From Chrysomallon squamiferum (lineage: Eukaryota > Mollusca > Gastropoda > Neomphalida > Peltospiridae), in the NCBI GenBank assembly GCA_012295275.1, contig CM022672.1, forward strand, positions 33,060,716-33,124,715: a stretch of 64,000 nt of DNA. Reading direction: 5' to 3'. This document shows positions 1 to 15,049 of the stretch, in pieces. The notes under the pieces were generated by a model, which was given only the letters and a program-made list of their open reading frames with translations, did not search any database and had not been told where the DNA came from. The position numbers were made by a program, and so were the translations under genes. Numbering within the stretch: position 1 is the first letter of the stretch; every line of letters starts with the position of its first letter.

Positions 1-2761
<2,761 letters not shown>

Positions 2762-3720
2762 TGAGAAATGTCTAATATTAATTAGAATAATTTAAAAAAA
2801 AATTAAAATTAAAATAAATATCAGGGTAAGTATTTGAGTTTGAAAATATTCAGATCCTGTGAGAGAGTTTTAGAGAAAGAAGGAGTGAGAAAAAGAATGA
2901 AGAGATCATAAGAGAAACTAAGAAAATGATGAGAGATGGACAATTCCTGCCATTGTTCTGTTTGTCTGGTGGAAGGAGATTATACATAAAAACTGAGATG
3001 TATATAAAAACCTAATAATATTTTAATCTTGTTACCTGTTGAAATAAAAAACAATTAAAATATTTTATTTTTTTAAAATAACCACCAATAAATGGTGTAA
3101 TGTTACACAAAAAAAAATTTAAAAAAAATAAAATTAAAAAAAGAAGTGAGAATTGTAAAATAAATGCATTGTTTGCAAGTTTTTAAATGTTTCAAACTTC
3201 ATTTATCAAAAGTATTCAAAATGAAGTTCACTGCATCTGATTATCTAACAGAAGGACTTCTGTAATAAGTTAAATTTTAATATTTTCTGGTTTTGCTGTT
3301 TACCTACCATTTTGATGTGTGAAAATTGTGTGCAATATCTGCAAAATAACTGAAATGATTAAAAAAAAGCAAACCCAGATGATGTTATATCTGTTTTTGT
3401 ACAAAATACCTAAACAAAAATTAACAACAAGCAAGGTATCCTAGCAGATTATTTCATTTCTTTTGTATATATCAGTTAATGAAGTAAGCCTGAGAAATAT
3501 ATGAGAGATACATCAATTAATATATTTTTAGCAGCAAGAGATGTGATATTTCATGTCTCAATTACACTAATATTGTTCTCAACTAACAAACCTTGATTGT
3601 AACTAATTGGACAAAACCAACTGGATCAGTCGGCTAATATTTCTTCATAACAAAACTTTAAAGACAATGCTTTTTAATAATTAAAATTTGCTCTTGTTAT
3701 ATTACTTTATAAGATATATA
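2762..3720 (+). other. 3' UTR and intergenic, AT-rich
   Basis: This follows the stop of the Lys/Glu-rich gene and contains AATAAA candidates. The segment about 2980-3260 recurs in the same orientation, diverged, at about 11670-11905, so part of this 3' flank has been copied into the TNFR region. No other gene is seen. Confidence 0.5.
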
Positions 3721-4837
3721 TATATGTATGAAAGTTGTGATTGCTTAATCTTTTACAATATAAAATTTAAAAAATTTTCTCCAAGAGATTCAGGTCGTTT
3801 AGTCCACTTTTATGCTTTGCAAAGAATACAAAGTTTTTTAAACCGTTAGAAGTGTTGATTTTTAATTTTACTGAAAATTAATGTTTTTAAAAAGTTGAGA
3901 GAAAAGAATTTCTGGTAAATATTTAGGTTTTGCATGGCACAAAAATATTCTGAGAAATATATGTCATTATTAAAATGAGCACTTGATTTCCAAAGATTTA
4001 AAAGTGTTGATTTTTTTTAAAAATTAGTTTTAAAAATGAGGATATTGAATCACCTGTTATTTATTTAGTTTTGCATAGCACAAATATATTCTAATAAAAT
4101 ATGTCACATGAACATGTACAGTTGTTTTGTAAAGAATGCAAAGTGTTTAAAGTTGTTTTGAAAATTTGGAAGTGTTGTTTTATTATTTTACTTAAAATTT
4201 AAAAAAATAGGAAGAAAAATGACTGGTATTTATTATTTTTACAAGGCATTAAATTAGAATATGATTTTTTTTCTTCAAATATTTTGTTTATAATAATAAT
4301 AAACACAGTTTACTGCAAACATTTTTGTTTTGGTGTGCGTGTTAGTGTGTATATGTATTTGTATTTTCTGTGTGTTTCGTGTTTCTGCTTCAATGTGTCT
4401 GTATGCATGTGTTTCTGTGCATAGCTGTATATATGTATGAGTGTATGTATCATGCACTTTTCTTTATCATTAGCAACTACTGCAGCAAACTCTTACTGAC
4501 ATTCATTTTGCAAGGAACTGTTTTGGGGATTTTTTTCAGCAATTTTCCATGTTAGGAAATAATAATAGTAAAATTCTGTTGCTTTTATAATATATATATA
4601 TATATATATATATCTAGACAGAGAGAGAGATCAAGACGGAGAGTGGGAGACTTTAGTGAATTTTTTTTTTTTTCTCTGGTTCTGTTTGTGTCTTCTTTAT
4701 ACCATATCTTCTCAAAATACTGAACTGTCCAAACACGGACATAACATGTGAACAAGCATCTGTGTGATTTGTTTTTGTAGCCAGGAAGAACAAGGCTGGA
4801 TTTGATTAAAACCTCTGGGTATCACTGTGAGAAGGGA

Positions 4838-4879
<42 letters not shown>

Positions 4880-6600
4880 ATAATTATTCATAGTAGTGTG
4901 TCAAAAAGGCCTCTATATTTTTTCTCCATCTCTAAATTTGGTCCTGATCGAGATTTCATTCAGTACAGAGGTTAATGCAGAGTTAGGTTGTGATTACAAA
5001 TGTTGAATATGCGAATATAACATCTGATGCTTTTCATTTTTAATTCAAATTCAACCATACCTCATTAAACTCAACATAATTACCTGTCTAAATATTTCTT
5101 CTAGCAATTTCTTTAACATGTTAATTTTTCAAGAGTATCTTTTTATCTTTATTTTTTATTATTATTGTACATTTTATTTTTATTATTTTATTTTTAATTA
5201 CCTTTTTTTTCTAACTGATAACTAATTTTAAATAAATCTGCAATTCATAAATTGTCAAATTTCTTTTCTATCTTGTTTATCCAGTTTCAGGATTTTCCTG
5301 GAAAGAAAATACATCACCTTTACAAATGTTAATACATTCTGCACAGCAGTGGTAACTCTCTGATAACAGAACAGGGTTTTCACAAAATCAGTCACATTTC
5401 ATTTTTAACTCGTACTTTAATAAACACAGCTGATATGAAAAACAAAACAAAACAAAGCAAAACAAACAATTTTTATTAATTAAAGCTGTTGCCAAAATAA
5501 TAAATTTAAATAGGAAATAAATGTAATTTCATTTTGTTCTTTGTTTTTGTATGTGAAATTAAAGTTAAAATAAAACTGACTAGTGCTTTCCAAATTATCA
5601 ATAAATTAGTTATTCAACTATTACAGTACATTATAATATATAACAGAAAAACTAAACAAAAATAATTATGTTCAAAATAATCAAAATAATCCATGTACTG
5701 AATTCTGTAAGTAATAAAAAAAGAAGGTATTCATCTAAAACAAGAGTTCTGCACCAATTGTGCTCTTTCTCATTTCTCTGTCCCCACAGTCAAGTCTACA
5801 AATCTGTATGTACATTATTGGATGTTACATTTCATGCTTAAATCCTGCTTTAATAAACATAGAAGACATGAAAAAAAAGAGTTTTATTTTGTTTATTAAG
5901 TTATAATGACCTCCTGCCAAAATATTATTTGATTTTTGTGGTATTTTATTACATTAAATTTTTTTTTTAAAAAACACACAAAAAATGAAATATGTAACAA
6001 AGATGGGAGATCTACAAGAAAATACAAGTTTATTAAATAAAAAGAGATAAATATGTTGATACAAAAAAATCAGTCCATTACATCGGAAAAGGAGAAAAGT
6101 GATCTGAAAGAGAAGCCAAAAAGAAACTAAGAACACTCTACACACATGTAAAAAACCTGGCATTGATGAAAACAGAATTATTGAGGAAAGTCATATTTTA
6201 AAACAAAGTTTAAAACACATGAAACAATTACTGACAGATGAAAACAACTAAATCAGAAAAAATACCTATACACCAGAGACAGTTTGTTGTGTAAAGAATC
6301 TGTTGGTACCAGTTTTTGACAGAACATTTAATTCGCTTTTTTTTAAAGATCCCTTCCGAAAAATTAATTTTTCATTAAAATAAAAAGCATTCAACTTATG
6401 AAACATATTCTATTGTGTATACAAAGAGCTTCCTATGTGGATCTAGTAAGAAACGACTGTAATCCACATTTCTTCAATTATTCTCTAGTTACAGTTTTAC
6501 TGATATCACCCACTGACATAACAAGAATTGGAATAAATAACAAATAAATATATAGATTAATCTTCTGTTATAGGACGGTTGTATACAGTTTATTTAAACA
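3720..6600 (-). repeat. 3' flank of TNFR-like copy A, part of inverted duplication
   Basis: There is no gene here. Segments recur inverted elsewhere: about 3780-4500 with 16900-17520, about 5370-5680 with 26870-27125 (and partly 16330-16660), about 5685-5910 with 19680-19920, and 6420-6600 with 26220-26480. These matches define the outer arm of the duplicated TNFR locus. TA dinucleotide runs sit at about 4586-4613 and 4850-4876. Confidence 0.65.
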
Positions 6601-6602
6601 AG

Positions 6603-6616
6603 TCAGATAAATTTGG
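6603..6616 (-). CDS. TNFR-like copy A exon 5 (terminal codons)
   Basis: The acceptor ttgttacag corresponds to copy B ttgtttcag. The exon completes an alanine codon, adds KFI and stops (TGA at 6603-6605). Copy B ends in GW instead, so the terminal codons have diverged while the tail-less design is kept. Confidence 0.65.
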
Positions 6617-9561
6617 CTGTAACAAAAATAAAATTATTAAAACAAACATTTATATTGTTATAACTATCTCATTTTAATCTACAATTTTATGATATATTTT
6701 TAGAAATATAAAATATCTCAAAACAGGGATGTTATATTCTGTTTCATTGTAAACTGAACTAAAATGTTTATCTGCTGGTATTTAATCAAAAAAATCTTTA
6801 TTTTTAGAGATGTTTGGCAATGCACTTCAGGATAATTTATTTGTATTATTTAATTATGTTAACAAGAATGTTCAATATTTAAAACCAATTGAAGTTTGTA
6901 AAATTAAGGTTATGTTTTTAAATTTATACATTATTAAGTACCATTGCTTCTACATTATGTGAATTTTTTTGAATTTCTCCTTTGATAAAACTAAGTTGAT
7001 TAAGATTCAATAAATGATTCTATTTATATTGTTTTACGTTAATATTATTTCAGTTGACTGACTATATTTGTGTTTGCTTTTACCTTGCAGATATATAACA
7101 AATATGGCAAGAACAATAATCCAGTATGAACTAGATAACTTCACTTGACCAGCAACTAAAAAATACAATAAATAACAAAGCATCAAATTAAATTCACACA
7201 TTCATATAAACTTAAAAAATTAACTAAAGAATTTCAGTGACAAAAATTTCAATAAAGTATGTTTCTAGCTGCTTTAAATGTAAAGGATATTATGTAGATA
7301 GAAAGATATACAAGTCGCACAAAACAGGCAAAATTGATTAGTAATCAATAACATTTTAACTGGGTATTAACTATCCTTATGCTGCCAATAACAGTAGTTA
7401 AAAACAGATACACACCATCCACATTCTTTGTTAAATTCTCTTGAGGTTTTTTGGTTGTATTCAGAGAAGTTATGTTCATTGACAGTTCCATGCAGTGAAA
7501 TGTGTTTCCTGAAAATAAAATATTAAAATACAATAGGTCTTAATACGTTCAGCTGTCGTTTTAATATGATTACTGAGTTCACGTACATTTATAATATTTA
7601 TGATTTTTACTCTTCCAGTTGTTGTGTAAGAACTGAACAAACATGTTCCTTTCGGATCTCTTTGTTGACGCCACAGGGATCAGGGGTAGACTACTCTCGA
7701 TGAACATACATGTATTCCAGTATAAACCGATGACTGGTGACCAGACTATTGTTGTTTTTAATTCCGTAACGTTTTACTCGTTGATTATTCAATTTAACAG
7801 AGTTTTGGAAATTCATGACGTGAATCCAAACGGATTTGGATGTTGTATGTTTGAGCGAATCGGATTATGAGATTCGCGAATTTATAGCCCTGAGTGATAA
7901 GGTACTGCTAAACAAAACCTTTTTATATAACAATGTTGAATGTAAGAGAGAGCCTATTTTAACAGTTTCACTTTCAGTTGTAACTAGGTATTAAATAATG
8001 ACATTTACTGTGTATATGTTGTGCAAAGTTGTAATAGCTTTAGTAATTTCATCTTTAGCTGTAAATCATATTATTGCTTACCTTTAGCTACAGGCACTGA
8101 ACCATCAGGACAGGTGCCAGTCCAGCTACAGTGATCTTCATATCCATTTCCTTCAACAAATTTGTAGCCTACTTCACAGGAACACTCAGAATTCTTTGTC
8201 TTAGTACAGTTTGTTTTTAACTTTTGGAAAGGATCATTACATGGATTGCACGGCTCACAATAAGCTGCTTGATTGTAAACCTCTTGAAAAGTTCCAGATG
8301 GGCATTCTTCACATACAGAATTTTCATAATTTCCAACACAATCCTTACTTTTATATGTTCCTGGTGGGCATTTGCAGCAAACTCTTTCTGGTTGATGTGC
8401 TATGTAAATTTTTGAACATTTTTCACCCTGAAAATAAAAACAGAGATTATTTCAATACTTACTCTCAAAGGAACAAGATCAAACCTATACTATTCTGTAA
8501 ATCAACAACTACTTTTGCATATGTCACTCAATCAATTATGTATGGGCACATGATTACAAGTGTTTATATATATATATATAATTATTTATTTTAGCTGGGA
8601 ATATATTTATAACTAAGATACTGATATAAAAATAGTTTAACAGCATAATAATAATAAAAAAAAAATTTCCTTTCACAATTTAGACCTGAAATTCATTCTG
8701 TAGGAAGCTCAAAGCTGGTTTTTTATTTTTATTATTTTTGTTTTCCTAGATAAACTGGTTTAAATTAGAGAGGTTGTGTAGAGATGGAAGAACTTGTGTA
8801 CTTCTGCTTGTTAGGGTATATAAGCCTACTGCACTATAGTACTAGACACATGGCCAAAAAGAAAAAAAACTCCAATACACCACTTAAAATTAATATGAAT
8901 TAAACGCATATAGAACTTAAAAACAACAAAGAAGAACAAAACTTAAATTCATCAAAGGCAAGAAAAAAAATGTCATTCATGAACCAAACAAAAGAAACTG
9001 AAATTTATATTAAATGAATATAGAACTTAAAAACCACAAATAAGAACAAAAGCTTAAACACATCAAATGCAACAACAAGAAAAATACATTACTCACTTGT
9101 TGACCATGCCATCAAAGAGAACATTTAAGAAGTCATAAAAATATGCATTCATGAAAGCAAAGAATTATAGTGAAAATTTGGAAATTCCTAGATCTACCAG
9201 TTTATTTTAAAAGTGTTTTAAAATTGTTTATTTTAAACCTACTTTTTACAGACTTATAAATGACTTCATGCATGAAAAATGTTTAGATAATCACCACTAT
9301 TCAAATCTGAAGATCTGGAAACAAAAATTAAGTTATTTAGTTCTATACAATGTCTGATACCAAAATTGAGCATATTCCAAATTTTAGAAACTAAACATTT
9401 TTTTTCAGTTTAATAATGGAATACAGTTATTATGTGTTCATTAATACTATATAATTTGAGTAAACAGGAAATGTAGAAAAAATATTTATACTCACCAGAT
9501 TTGGTTGAATCAGTATCATCAGTTCTGCGATTATAAAAACAACAGTCAGGTAGTTGTTCAT
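6603..9561 (-). CDS. TNF-receptor-like protein, copy A (tail-less, GPI-type)
   Basis: Five exons on the minus strand: 9496-9561, 8082-8427, 7416-7508, 7084-7155 and 6603-6616, in phases 0, 1, 1, 1. They give 196 aa. Residues 1-22 are a hydrophobic signal peptide (MNNYLTVVFIIAELMIL). Residues 23-137 carry TNFR-type cysteine-rich repeats, including RVCCKCPPGTYKSKDC, CEECPSGTFQEVYNQAAYC and TNCTKTKNSECSC. Residues 138-168 form a threonine/asparagine-rich stalk. Residues about 169-192 are a hydrophobic segment (SYWIIVLAIFVIYL), and the protein ends four residues after the last exon junction. There is no death domain or TRAF-binding tail. Family knowledge says such receptors bind TNF-family ligands; a decoy or GPI-anchored form is my inference. 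It pairs with the divergent copy B. Confidence 0.85.
7084..7155 (-). CDS. TNFR-like copy A exon 4 (hydrophobic C-terminal segment)
   Basis: Acceptor ttttttag, donor CAAG|gtaaaa, 72 nt. It encodes AGQVKLSSSYWIIVLAIF and following residues. By hand count three bases differ from copy B. Confidence 0.85.
7416..7508 (-). CDS. TNFR-like copy A exon 3 (stalk)
   Basis: Acceptor ttttcag, donor GATG|gtgtgt, 93 nt, two codons shorter than in copy B. It encodes a stalk with NIT, NTT and NLT sequons (FHCMELSMNITSLNTTKK and following). Confidence 0.85.
8082..8427 (-). CDS. TNFR-like copy A exon 2 (cysteine-rich repeats)
   Basis: Acceptor ttttcag, donor AAAG|gtaagc, 346 nt, the same length as copy B exon 2. 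All cysteines are shared with copy B. It encodes about 115 residues with roughly 16 amino-acid differences from copy B by hand count. Confidence 0.9.
9496..9561 (-). CDS. TNFR-like copy A exon 1 (signal peptide)
   Basis: The start codon at 9561-9559 lies in the context agaaatATGAA, which copy B also has. It encodes 22 residues and ends at a gtgagt donor in phase 0, the same architecture as copy B exon 1. Confidence 0.8.
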
Positions 9562-9800
9562 ATTTCTCAAGGAAAAGTAACACAGGCTTGATTAATTAAT
9601 GGTGAGAATAAATTCTGTGTAACAGAATTTTCTTAAATATTGGTTATTTCAAATTTTATGTTGATTATGTCAGTTAAAGTGTATTACAGTAAACCTCAAC
9701 TAAAATAAATCGTCTCCATATATCGTCACTGTCTTCACCATTTTATACGCGTTGCATTCTTACGTCACAGCCAATGAGGTCGTAATCCACTTTTTAAGGT
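9562..9800 (-). promoter_or_regulatory. copy A 5' UTR and promoter with CRE and CCAAT box
   Basis: A 5' UTR block at about 9600-9660 (gaaataacca...taagaaaattctgt on the minus strand) is shared with copy B at about 20970-21015. Further upstream a TTACGTCA element (9760-9767) sits three bases from CCAAT (9771-9775), about 200 bp from the ATG. The assignments are motif matches only. The 9640-9730 part recurs in the same orientation at about 11990-12105. Confidence 0.45.
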
Positions 9801-10613
9801 CAAATTGCATTGGTAACTCCGCCTACAAAAATGCACCTTTAACAATGTATATAATATGTATTTAACCTGTGTTTATGTTATGCGTAAAGCTATGATAATA
9901 GCGGGATTGAGGAATGGGCATTTACTTTTGTCAGTCGCCAGTAGAATGGGCCTGTGCTATGTTTTGCTACGGGCTCCGCTTTGCTTATGTAGAATATTAA
10001 AGGAAAAATAATAATATATAACTGATTTCATCTTCTCAATTGCGTGTTAGGCATCCAGTGCGAGGGCCAGGGGTCGCGGGTTCGGAGCTCGTAAACAGAC
10101 ATTGTTGGTTCTGTCAAAGGTCAGAGAGAGAGAGAGAGGGCCAGGGGTCGCGGTAAACGATTAGTCACCACAAACTGGTCGATCGTTCTATGAAATAAAA
10201 AAAACCCACCTAAAATCATTGGTTCATGCTACCAAAAGTAATAAATATGTATGTAAACAATGAGTTTCATATTTGAATCAAAATTAAAAAAAAAAAAATC
10301 ATCGATTCATGCTACCAAAAGTAATAAATATTAAATAACCGAAAAGAATGTAATGCATCTTTTAAGATCAAGCTGCATTGATAAGTCAGCTTACAAACAG
10401 GTCCACACACTGACTGCAAAACGATTCTTGTATCTTTTTTCTTTCCTTTTTTTTTTTTGTGTGTGCGGTCTGAGTGAAAAAACAACTGTTAAGAGTTTAT
10501 AATTAAAGGAAATATTACTGGACTTTAATGAATTTTACGAACGCTGACTCTGGGAGATTTTTGTCAAATTCAGTAACATAGAGTCTCATATAGTCGGACA
10601 CATATTTATTATG

Positions 10614-10647
<34 letters not shown>

Positions 10648-10790
10648 TTAAATTTTTTTATTATTCTAATTCATATTTAGTTAATTTAGTAAGAACTATT
10701 TTAAAAAAGAAGTAAATAATAATTAGAAAAATTCAAAATATGATTTCAACAAGAACTTGCTAAAAATGTACCTTTAACAATGTATATAAT
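9785..10790 (+). repeat. partial direct repeats of copy A promoter-flanking sequence
   Basis: Sequence at 9785-9860 (ttttaaggtcaaattgcat and cctttaacaatgtatataat) recurs in pieces at about 10365-10410 and 10768-10790. An ATT array lies at 10608-10645. No gene is seen from 9.8 to 11.5 kb. Confidence 0.5.
10050..10330 (+). repeat. possible tRNA-derived SINE remnant and short direct repeats
   Basis: The phrase gagggccaggggtcgcgg occurs twice (about 10061 and 10137). The first is followed by gggttcggagctc, which resembles a tRNA B box. A second pair, tcatgctaccaaaagtaata, occurs at about 10227 and 10307. No full tRNA cloverleaf could be drawn. Confidence 0.3.
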
Positions 10791-11484
10791 ATTGAAAAAA
10801 AAAAATAATAATAAAAAATATACTAAAACAAACAAACAAAAAGAAACCTGAAGTTTAGGAAACATTATCTTTTTCATTTATTACTACAACTATTTTTTTT
10901 ATTAAATTATGTTTTAACTTTATTTTCTCTTTATATGTGTCTTATATACGTTATTATGTACATGTGTTTGTGTGGGTGTCTGTCTGTGATTATATATACA
11001 CAATACATCCATCCATCCATCCATACATATATCTCTCAAGTTGGCGTCACATTAGCCACAGGTGGGCAAACTTTATATTTAAAACCAGGACGTCGAGAAA
11101 TCTATTTTGTGATGCTCTATTGCAGGTGAACAATGAGCCACTTGTATCGAAACGTTAAGAGTTATTATTATGGGCTTTTTGTTTGCTTTGTTTAACCTGG
11201 AATCATGTTAAGAGAATCCTCCGATTCAACCGTATTAGCTACACAATTCCGTGTCAAATGCGACGAAGTGTATATTGATTAGTGTAACACAGACACAAAA
11301 AATAAAAGTGACAGGCTGAAAGATATTTTATATTCTCAGTGTGTATAACCTCTACGCTACAGTTAAGTGATAAAAAAATTAATAATAATAAAATTATAAA
11401 CTGTTTTCTAAACTGTCTGTGGAGAATCAGAAAATATTACCAGTTACATTAAAAAATATTAATTAATCTGTTATAAAATAGCAA

Positions 11485-12110
11485 GTATAATGAATTGTTC
11501 ATACCTATTATTTTTTATTTTATCATTAATTATATCAACAACAAAAAAATCAATAAATCAATAATAAAAAAAATAATAAATAAATAAACAGATTTACAGT
11601 TATCATGAATAGGTTGTTCATAATTTCAGTGCAGGTTTGAAAGTTAACCTAATAATAATATAATTAGGAAATAATTTTAATCTTGTTACCTGTTCATATA
11701 AATATATATATATTTAAATAGCCACCAAAAATGGTGTTAGGTAACACACACACACAAAAATAATAATAAAATTAAAAATTAAAAAAAAAGTAGGATTGTA
11801 AAAATGCATTGTTTACAAGCTTTTTTGAAGCAATTGGATTAATGTTTTAAATTTCATTTATTCAAAATGACGTTCACCAGTATCTGATTATTTAACAGGA
11901 CTTCTGTAAAAGCGACCAGGTAGTCAGGTTTCTGAATGGGCGAGGCAAATTAAATGGTGTCGGCTACATTTTGTTTATTTCCTGGATGCAGGTTTGTAAG
12001 TTCTGCATTGGTTATTTCAAATTTTATGTTGATTATGTCAGTTAAAGTGTACTACAGGAAACCTTGCCTAAAATAAATCGTCTGCATACATCGGTCACTG
12101 TGACGTCCAC
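11485..12110 (+). repeat. composite copy of Lys/Glu-gene 3' flank and TNFR copy A promoter
   Basis: About 11485-11640 matches the tandem units at 2110-2540, about 11670-11905 matches 2980-3260, and about 11990-12105 matches 9640-9730, all in the same orientation. The order records duplication of the gene-1/TNFR junction followed by deletion of the TNFR body. Confidence 0.6.
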
Positions 12111-12197
12111 TTAAACATCATCCTTGATTACTGAGGCATACAGGTAGCTGTGGAATTTTCCTCAGCACACAGTTTAGAAGGAGGCGTCACAGACTGG

Positions 12198-12207
12198 AAG
12201 GGGGCGC
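12198..12207 (+). promoter_or_regulatory. CTCF-like motif (AAGGGGGCGC)
   Basis: This lies in a short GC-rich island (about 12180-12215) within otherwise AT-rich DNA between the divergent TNFR copies. The string resembles the core of the bilaterian CTCF consensus (AGGGGGCGC). It is a motif match only. Confidence 0.25.
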
Positions 12208-12325
12208 GCCTGCCAGATGCACATATTTTTTCAAGTATTACGAGGTAGCTAGCAAAAAAAAAAAAAAAAAACAAACAAGAAAAAAATAATGTTCACAAAC
12301 ACCTGCGCGTGAATATATACCATAA

Positions 12326-12356
<31 letters not shown>

Positions 12357-13292
12357 GTGTGTGTGTGTCTGTGTGTGTTATTTATTTCCATTTTCAATTC
12401 ATTACAGGTCACTGTATATGTAAAAAGCAAATTAACCACGTGTTATTTGAATGATTTCCCTGGCTTAGTCCCATATATTGGAATCCTATTTCGTAGAAAG
12501 GCTAAATGTGGTTCAGTGGTCTTATTGACATGTTTGGTTTTACCTCAGTCATTTTAATGAACTGTTCCAGATTATTTGGAAAGCGATTATTATTGTATAA
12601 ATACAGTAACATCTCGCTTAACGATACCACGCTTTAACAATCTTTCTTCTTTACAAATTATATAAATAGAAATTTAATTTAATAGTTAATTGCTCGAAAT
12701 AAATGATACAAATGTATACAGTGCATGTTTTTAAGTCCTTTTTCTTTAATTTTTCGTTCATTCACGAGCTTCTCTCAGTTGTGTTGATCAGTTGACACGT
12801 CATATGTGCATCTGATATTCTGATTCTCTTTTGTCTTCTTCTTCGATTTAGACTTAAACTTGTTTTGAATTTACCCCTCCAATATGTCAAAACGAATAAC
12901 AGTATACCGGCAAATGCTGATGATAAAAGAAACGGAAGATAATAACTTTAGAAACAAAATAAATTATCTTGAATGAAACCAAAACCCACAATGAGCGGCA
13001 TATACTTATTTCTTAGTGTATTTGTATAAATTGATTTATAAATGATTTACTGTTTATTTAATATCTACAATCTATTAAATCATTTATGTCTAAACTGCCG
13101 TTTTATTTCTCCTTATTTCACCTTTTTTTTTTTATGTCAGATCTCATCAGCGAGAAAGTAACCACTGCTTTTAACCTTAATTCTATGTAAATTAGTCTCC
13201 CGCTTACCTCACTTAATTATTGGATGTTTTGGAACCAATTATTGTAGTATGGATATTGCTTATCGCATAAAGTATCAAGAATTATCAAGAAG

Positions 13293-13294
<2 letters not shown>

Positions 13295-13342
<48 letters not shown>
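13295..13342 (+). repeat. (AC)n microsatellite
   Basis: A pure AC/CA dinucleotide run of about 48 bases. Other dinucleotide runs nearby are GT at 12325-12352, TG at 13797-13836 and TG at 19447-19474. Confidence 0.95.
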
Positions 13343-13344
<2 letters not shown>

Positions 13345-13559
13345 CAGACGGCATATGTTGTTTATTAAGAAGTTAGACAACACACCAAAGATGGGGTAAA
13401 TGTATAGAATGTTCGTTGTTTTACCGATTAAAAACAAATCTTCTTTGTCTAGTTTCCTAACTGTGGAGTCGGTTCCTTTCTCAATCCAGAACATTGCTGG
13501 AGGCAGAATTTTCATTCATGGATGAAAGAAAATAATAGGCATTAGTAGAGATGCATCAA

Positions 13560-13793
13560 ATGGTTCTGTTCACTGAACTGTTGAGGAGGAAGGTCAAAAC
13601 AGAAAGCATACATAATACAGAATTCTTACAGGGTAGGTTTTAGATTTCTGTTGAAATCTGAGGTCAACATGACAATCAATTAGTATCAATATGATACTAC
13701 AGTATCAATGTGACCATTCTGACAGGTTTTAATATCTACCTGTATCAGTATTTACATGTGTGTCTGTGTGTATCTATATTTATACGTGTCTGA

Positions 13794-13838
<45 letters not shown>

Positions 13839-14170
13839 TGATGATTTATTTTCTTTATCCTTTTTCCTTATTTTTATTTGAAACCATCATTCAGCGACAT
13901 TTTAAACTAATTTGTTTTCTTTTTCTTTTCTTTTCTAAAAAAAAATAAATAAAATTGTCATAAATTATCGTGAGATCCATAGTCAAACATATAAAAAAAC
14001 AAAGATGTTTTTTGATTAAATACTTGGCAGCAGATAAGCATTTTAGTTCATTTTACAATGAAACAGAATATAAAAACACCTGTTTGGGGGATATTTTATG
14101 TTTGAAAAAATATATCATAAAACTGTAGTTTAAAATGTAGATTGTTATAAATGTTTGTTTTAATAATTTT
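13560..14170 (+). repeat. segmental direct repeat, first copy (second at 19240-19665)
   Basis: Shared phrases include gaccattctgac, ggttttaatatctacctgta, the TG microsatellite and gatgatttattttctttatc. The downstream part, about 13985-14200, also matches TNFR copy B intron 4 and exon 5 (25965-26150). Confidence 0.65.
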
Positions 14171-14200
14171 ATTTTGTTTCAGGTTCGTAACAACCAACAA
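13985..14200 (+). pseudogene. TNFR-like third-copy fragment: intron 4 end and exon 5
   Basis: The sequence follows copy B from the middle of intron 4 to the acceptor ttgtttcag, then gttcgtaac in place of copy B gttggtaag. Spliced in the usual phase this would encode GS and a stop. No matching exon 4 lies upstream within reach, so it is a detached fragment. Confidence 0.65.
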
Positions 14201-14204
14201 AACA

Positions 14205-14300
14205 AAAAATAATCCATGTATAACTAACTGCATTATAGATTTCGATCGGAAGTGTCCGTGAGCGCTCGGAAACCATCTGATTGAGTTTTTAATCTTCAAT
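14205..14300 (+). repeat. direct repeat of about 95 bp, copy 1
   Basis: It begins aataatccatgtataactaa and contains gatcggaagtgtccgtgag and cgctcggaaaccatctga. It is almost identical to 15395-15490. It is GC-richer than its surroundings and has no recognisable coding content. Confidence 0.75.
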
Positions 14301-14334
14301 AATAATAATGATGATGATGATGATGATGATGATG

Positions 14335-14518
14335 ATACAAGATTAAATAAAGTTATTTTATAAATGAATATGAATAAGTTACGCAGTTTGGGGGAAAATA
14401 TGTAATACATTATAAATATTTTTATAATAAAATAATAATTAAAAAAAGGTCGTGAAGTTAACAGGGACGATCGTGTACATAAAATAAGAAAAATATCTTG
14501 CCAATATAGCGTTCATTA

Positions 14519-14571
<53 letters not shown>

Positions 14572-14640
14572 TTTTATGACACTGATTAAAGGTTAATATC
14601 AAAGCAATGCAGAGAAGAAAATGCCATCGAGTCTAACGTT
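14335..14640 (+). repeat. inverted repeat arm 1 (partner 15880-16145)
   Basis: The phrase taacagggacgatcgtgtac followed by ataaaataagaaaaatatcttgcc is found reverse-complemented at about 15965-16025, and matching continues on both sides through ATT arrays. The spacer is about 1.25 kb. Confidence 0.75.
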
Positions 14641-14950
14641 AAATTTTGAAAAGGAAATAAATTTAACTTCATTTTATTCTTTGGGGTTTTTTATGTCAAA
14701 TTTTTCTATATCTGCATCATATCCAAGCTATTCTCACCCACTGTTTAGAGATAATAGCCTATATTAAGCATATAATAATATAAATTTACTGTGCGTATGA
14801 AAATACACATGCTTCATTTTTATAACATTTTTAATATTTTTACTTGACGATGGTCCATATATAAATATGTTACCCCTCTTGGACAGTAAAATATACGTTT
14901 TCATCATTCAGTGCTACAGCGAATCTCGAATATAAATATGAATGAAACTG

Positions 14951-14958
14951 TGACGTCA
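14951..14958. promoter_or_regulatory. palindromic CRE (TGACGTCA)
   Basis: A perfect CRE octamer lies in the spacer between the inverted repeat arms. No start site is assigned to it, so its use is unknown. Confidence 0.25.
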
Positions 14959-15049
14959 CTGAACATTAAATGCGTACATTCCATTCCTTTCTTTGGTTTC
15001 CGTCATCTATGAATGAACACTGTGCCTCGCTGTGCTGTAGTTGAGCTTT

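Noticed and set aside
7643-7870. 75-aa plus-strand ORF and its counterpart at 24785-25159
   Set aside because: Both lie in intron 2 of the TNFR-like copies. They are inverted copies of one intronic sequence and differ by frame-breaking changes, so conservation reflects duplication, not coding.
8211-8594. ORFs antisense to TNFR exon 2 (also 24122-24600)
   Set aside because: They are shadows of the cysteine-rich exon on the opposite strand, without splice support.
10060-10110. tRNA gene
   Set aside because: A B-box-like string is present, but no acceptor stem, anticodon arm or terminator could be drawn, so it is kept only as a possible SINE remnant.
14096-14410. 104-aa minus-strand ORF and the 77-aa plus-strand ORF at 16065-16298
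   Set aside because: They share their starts only because they lie in inverted repeat arms; the rest is microsatellite serine/leucine translation.
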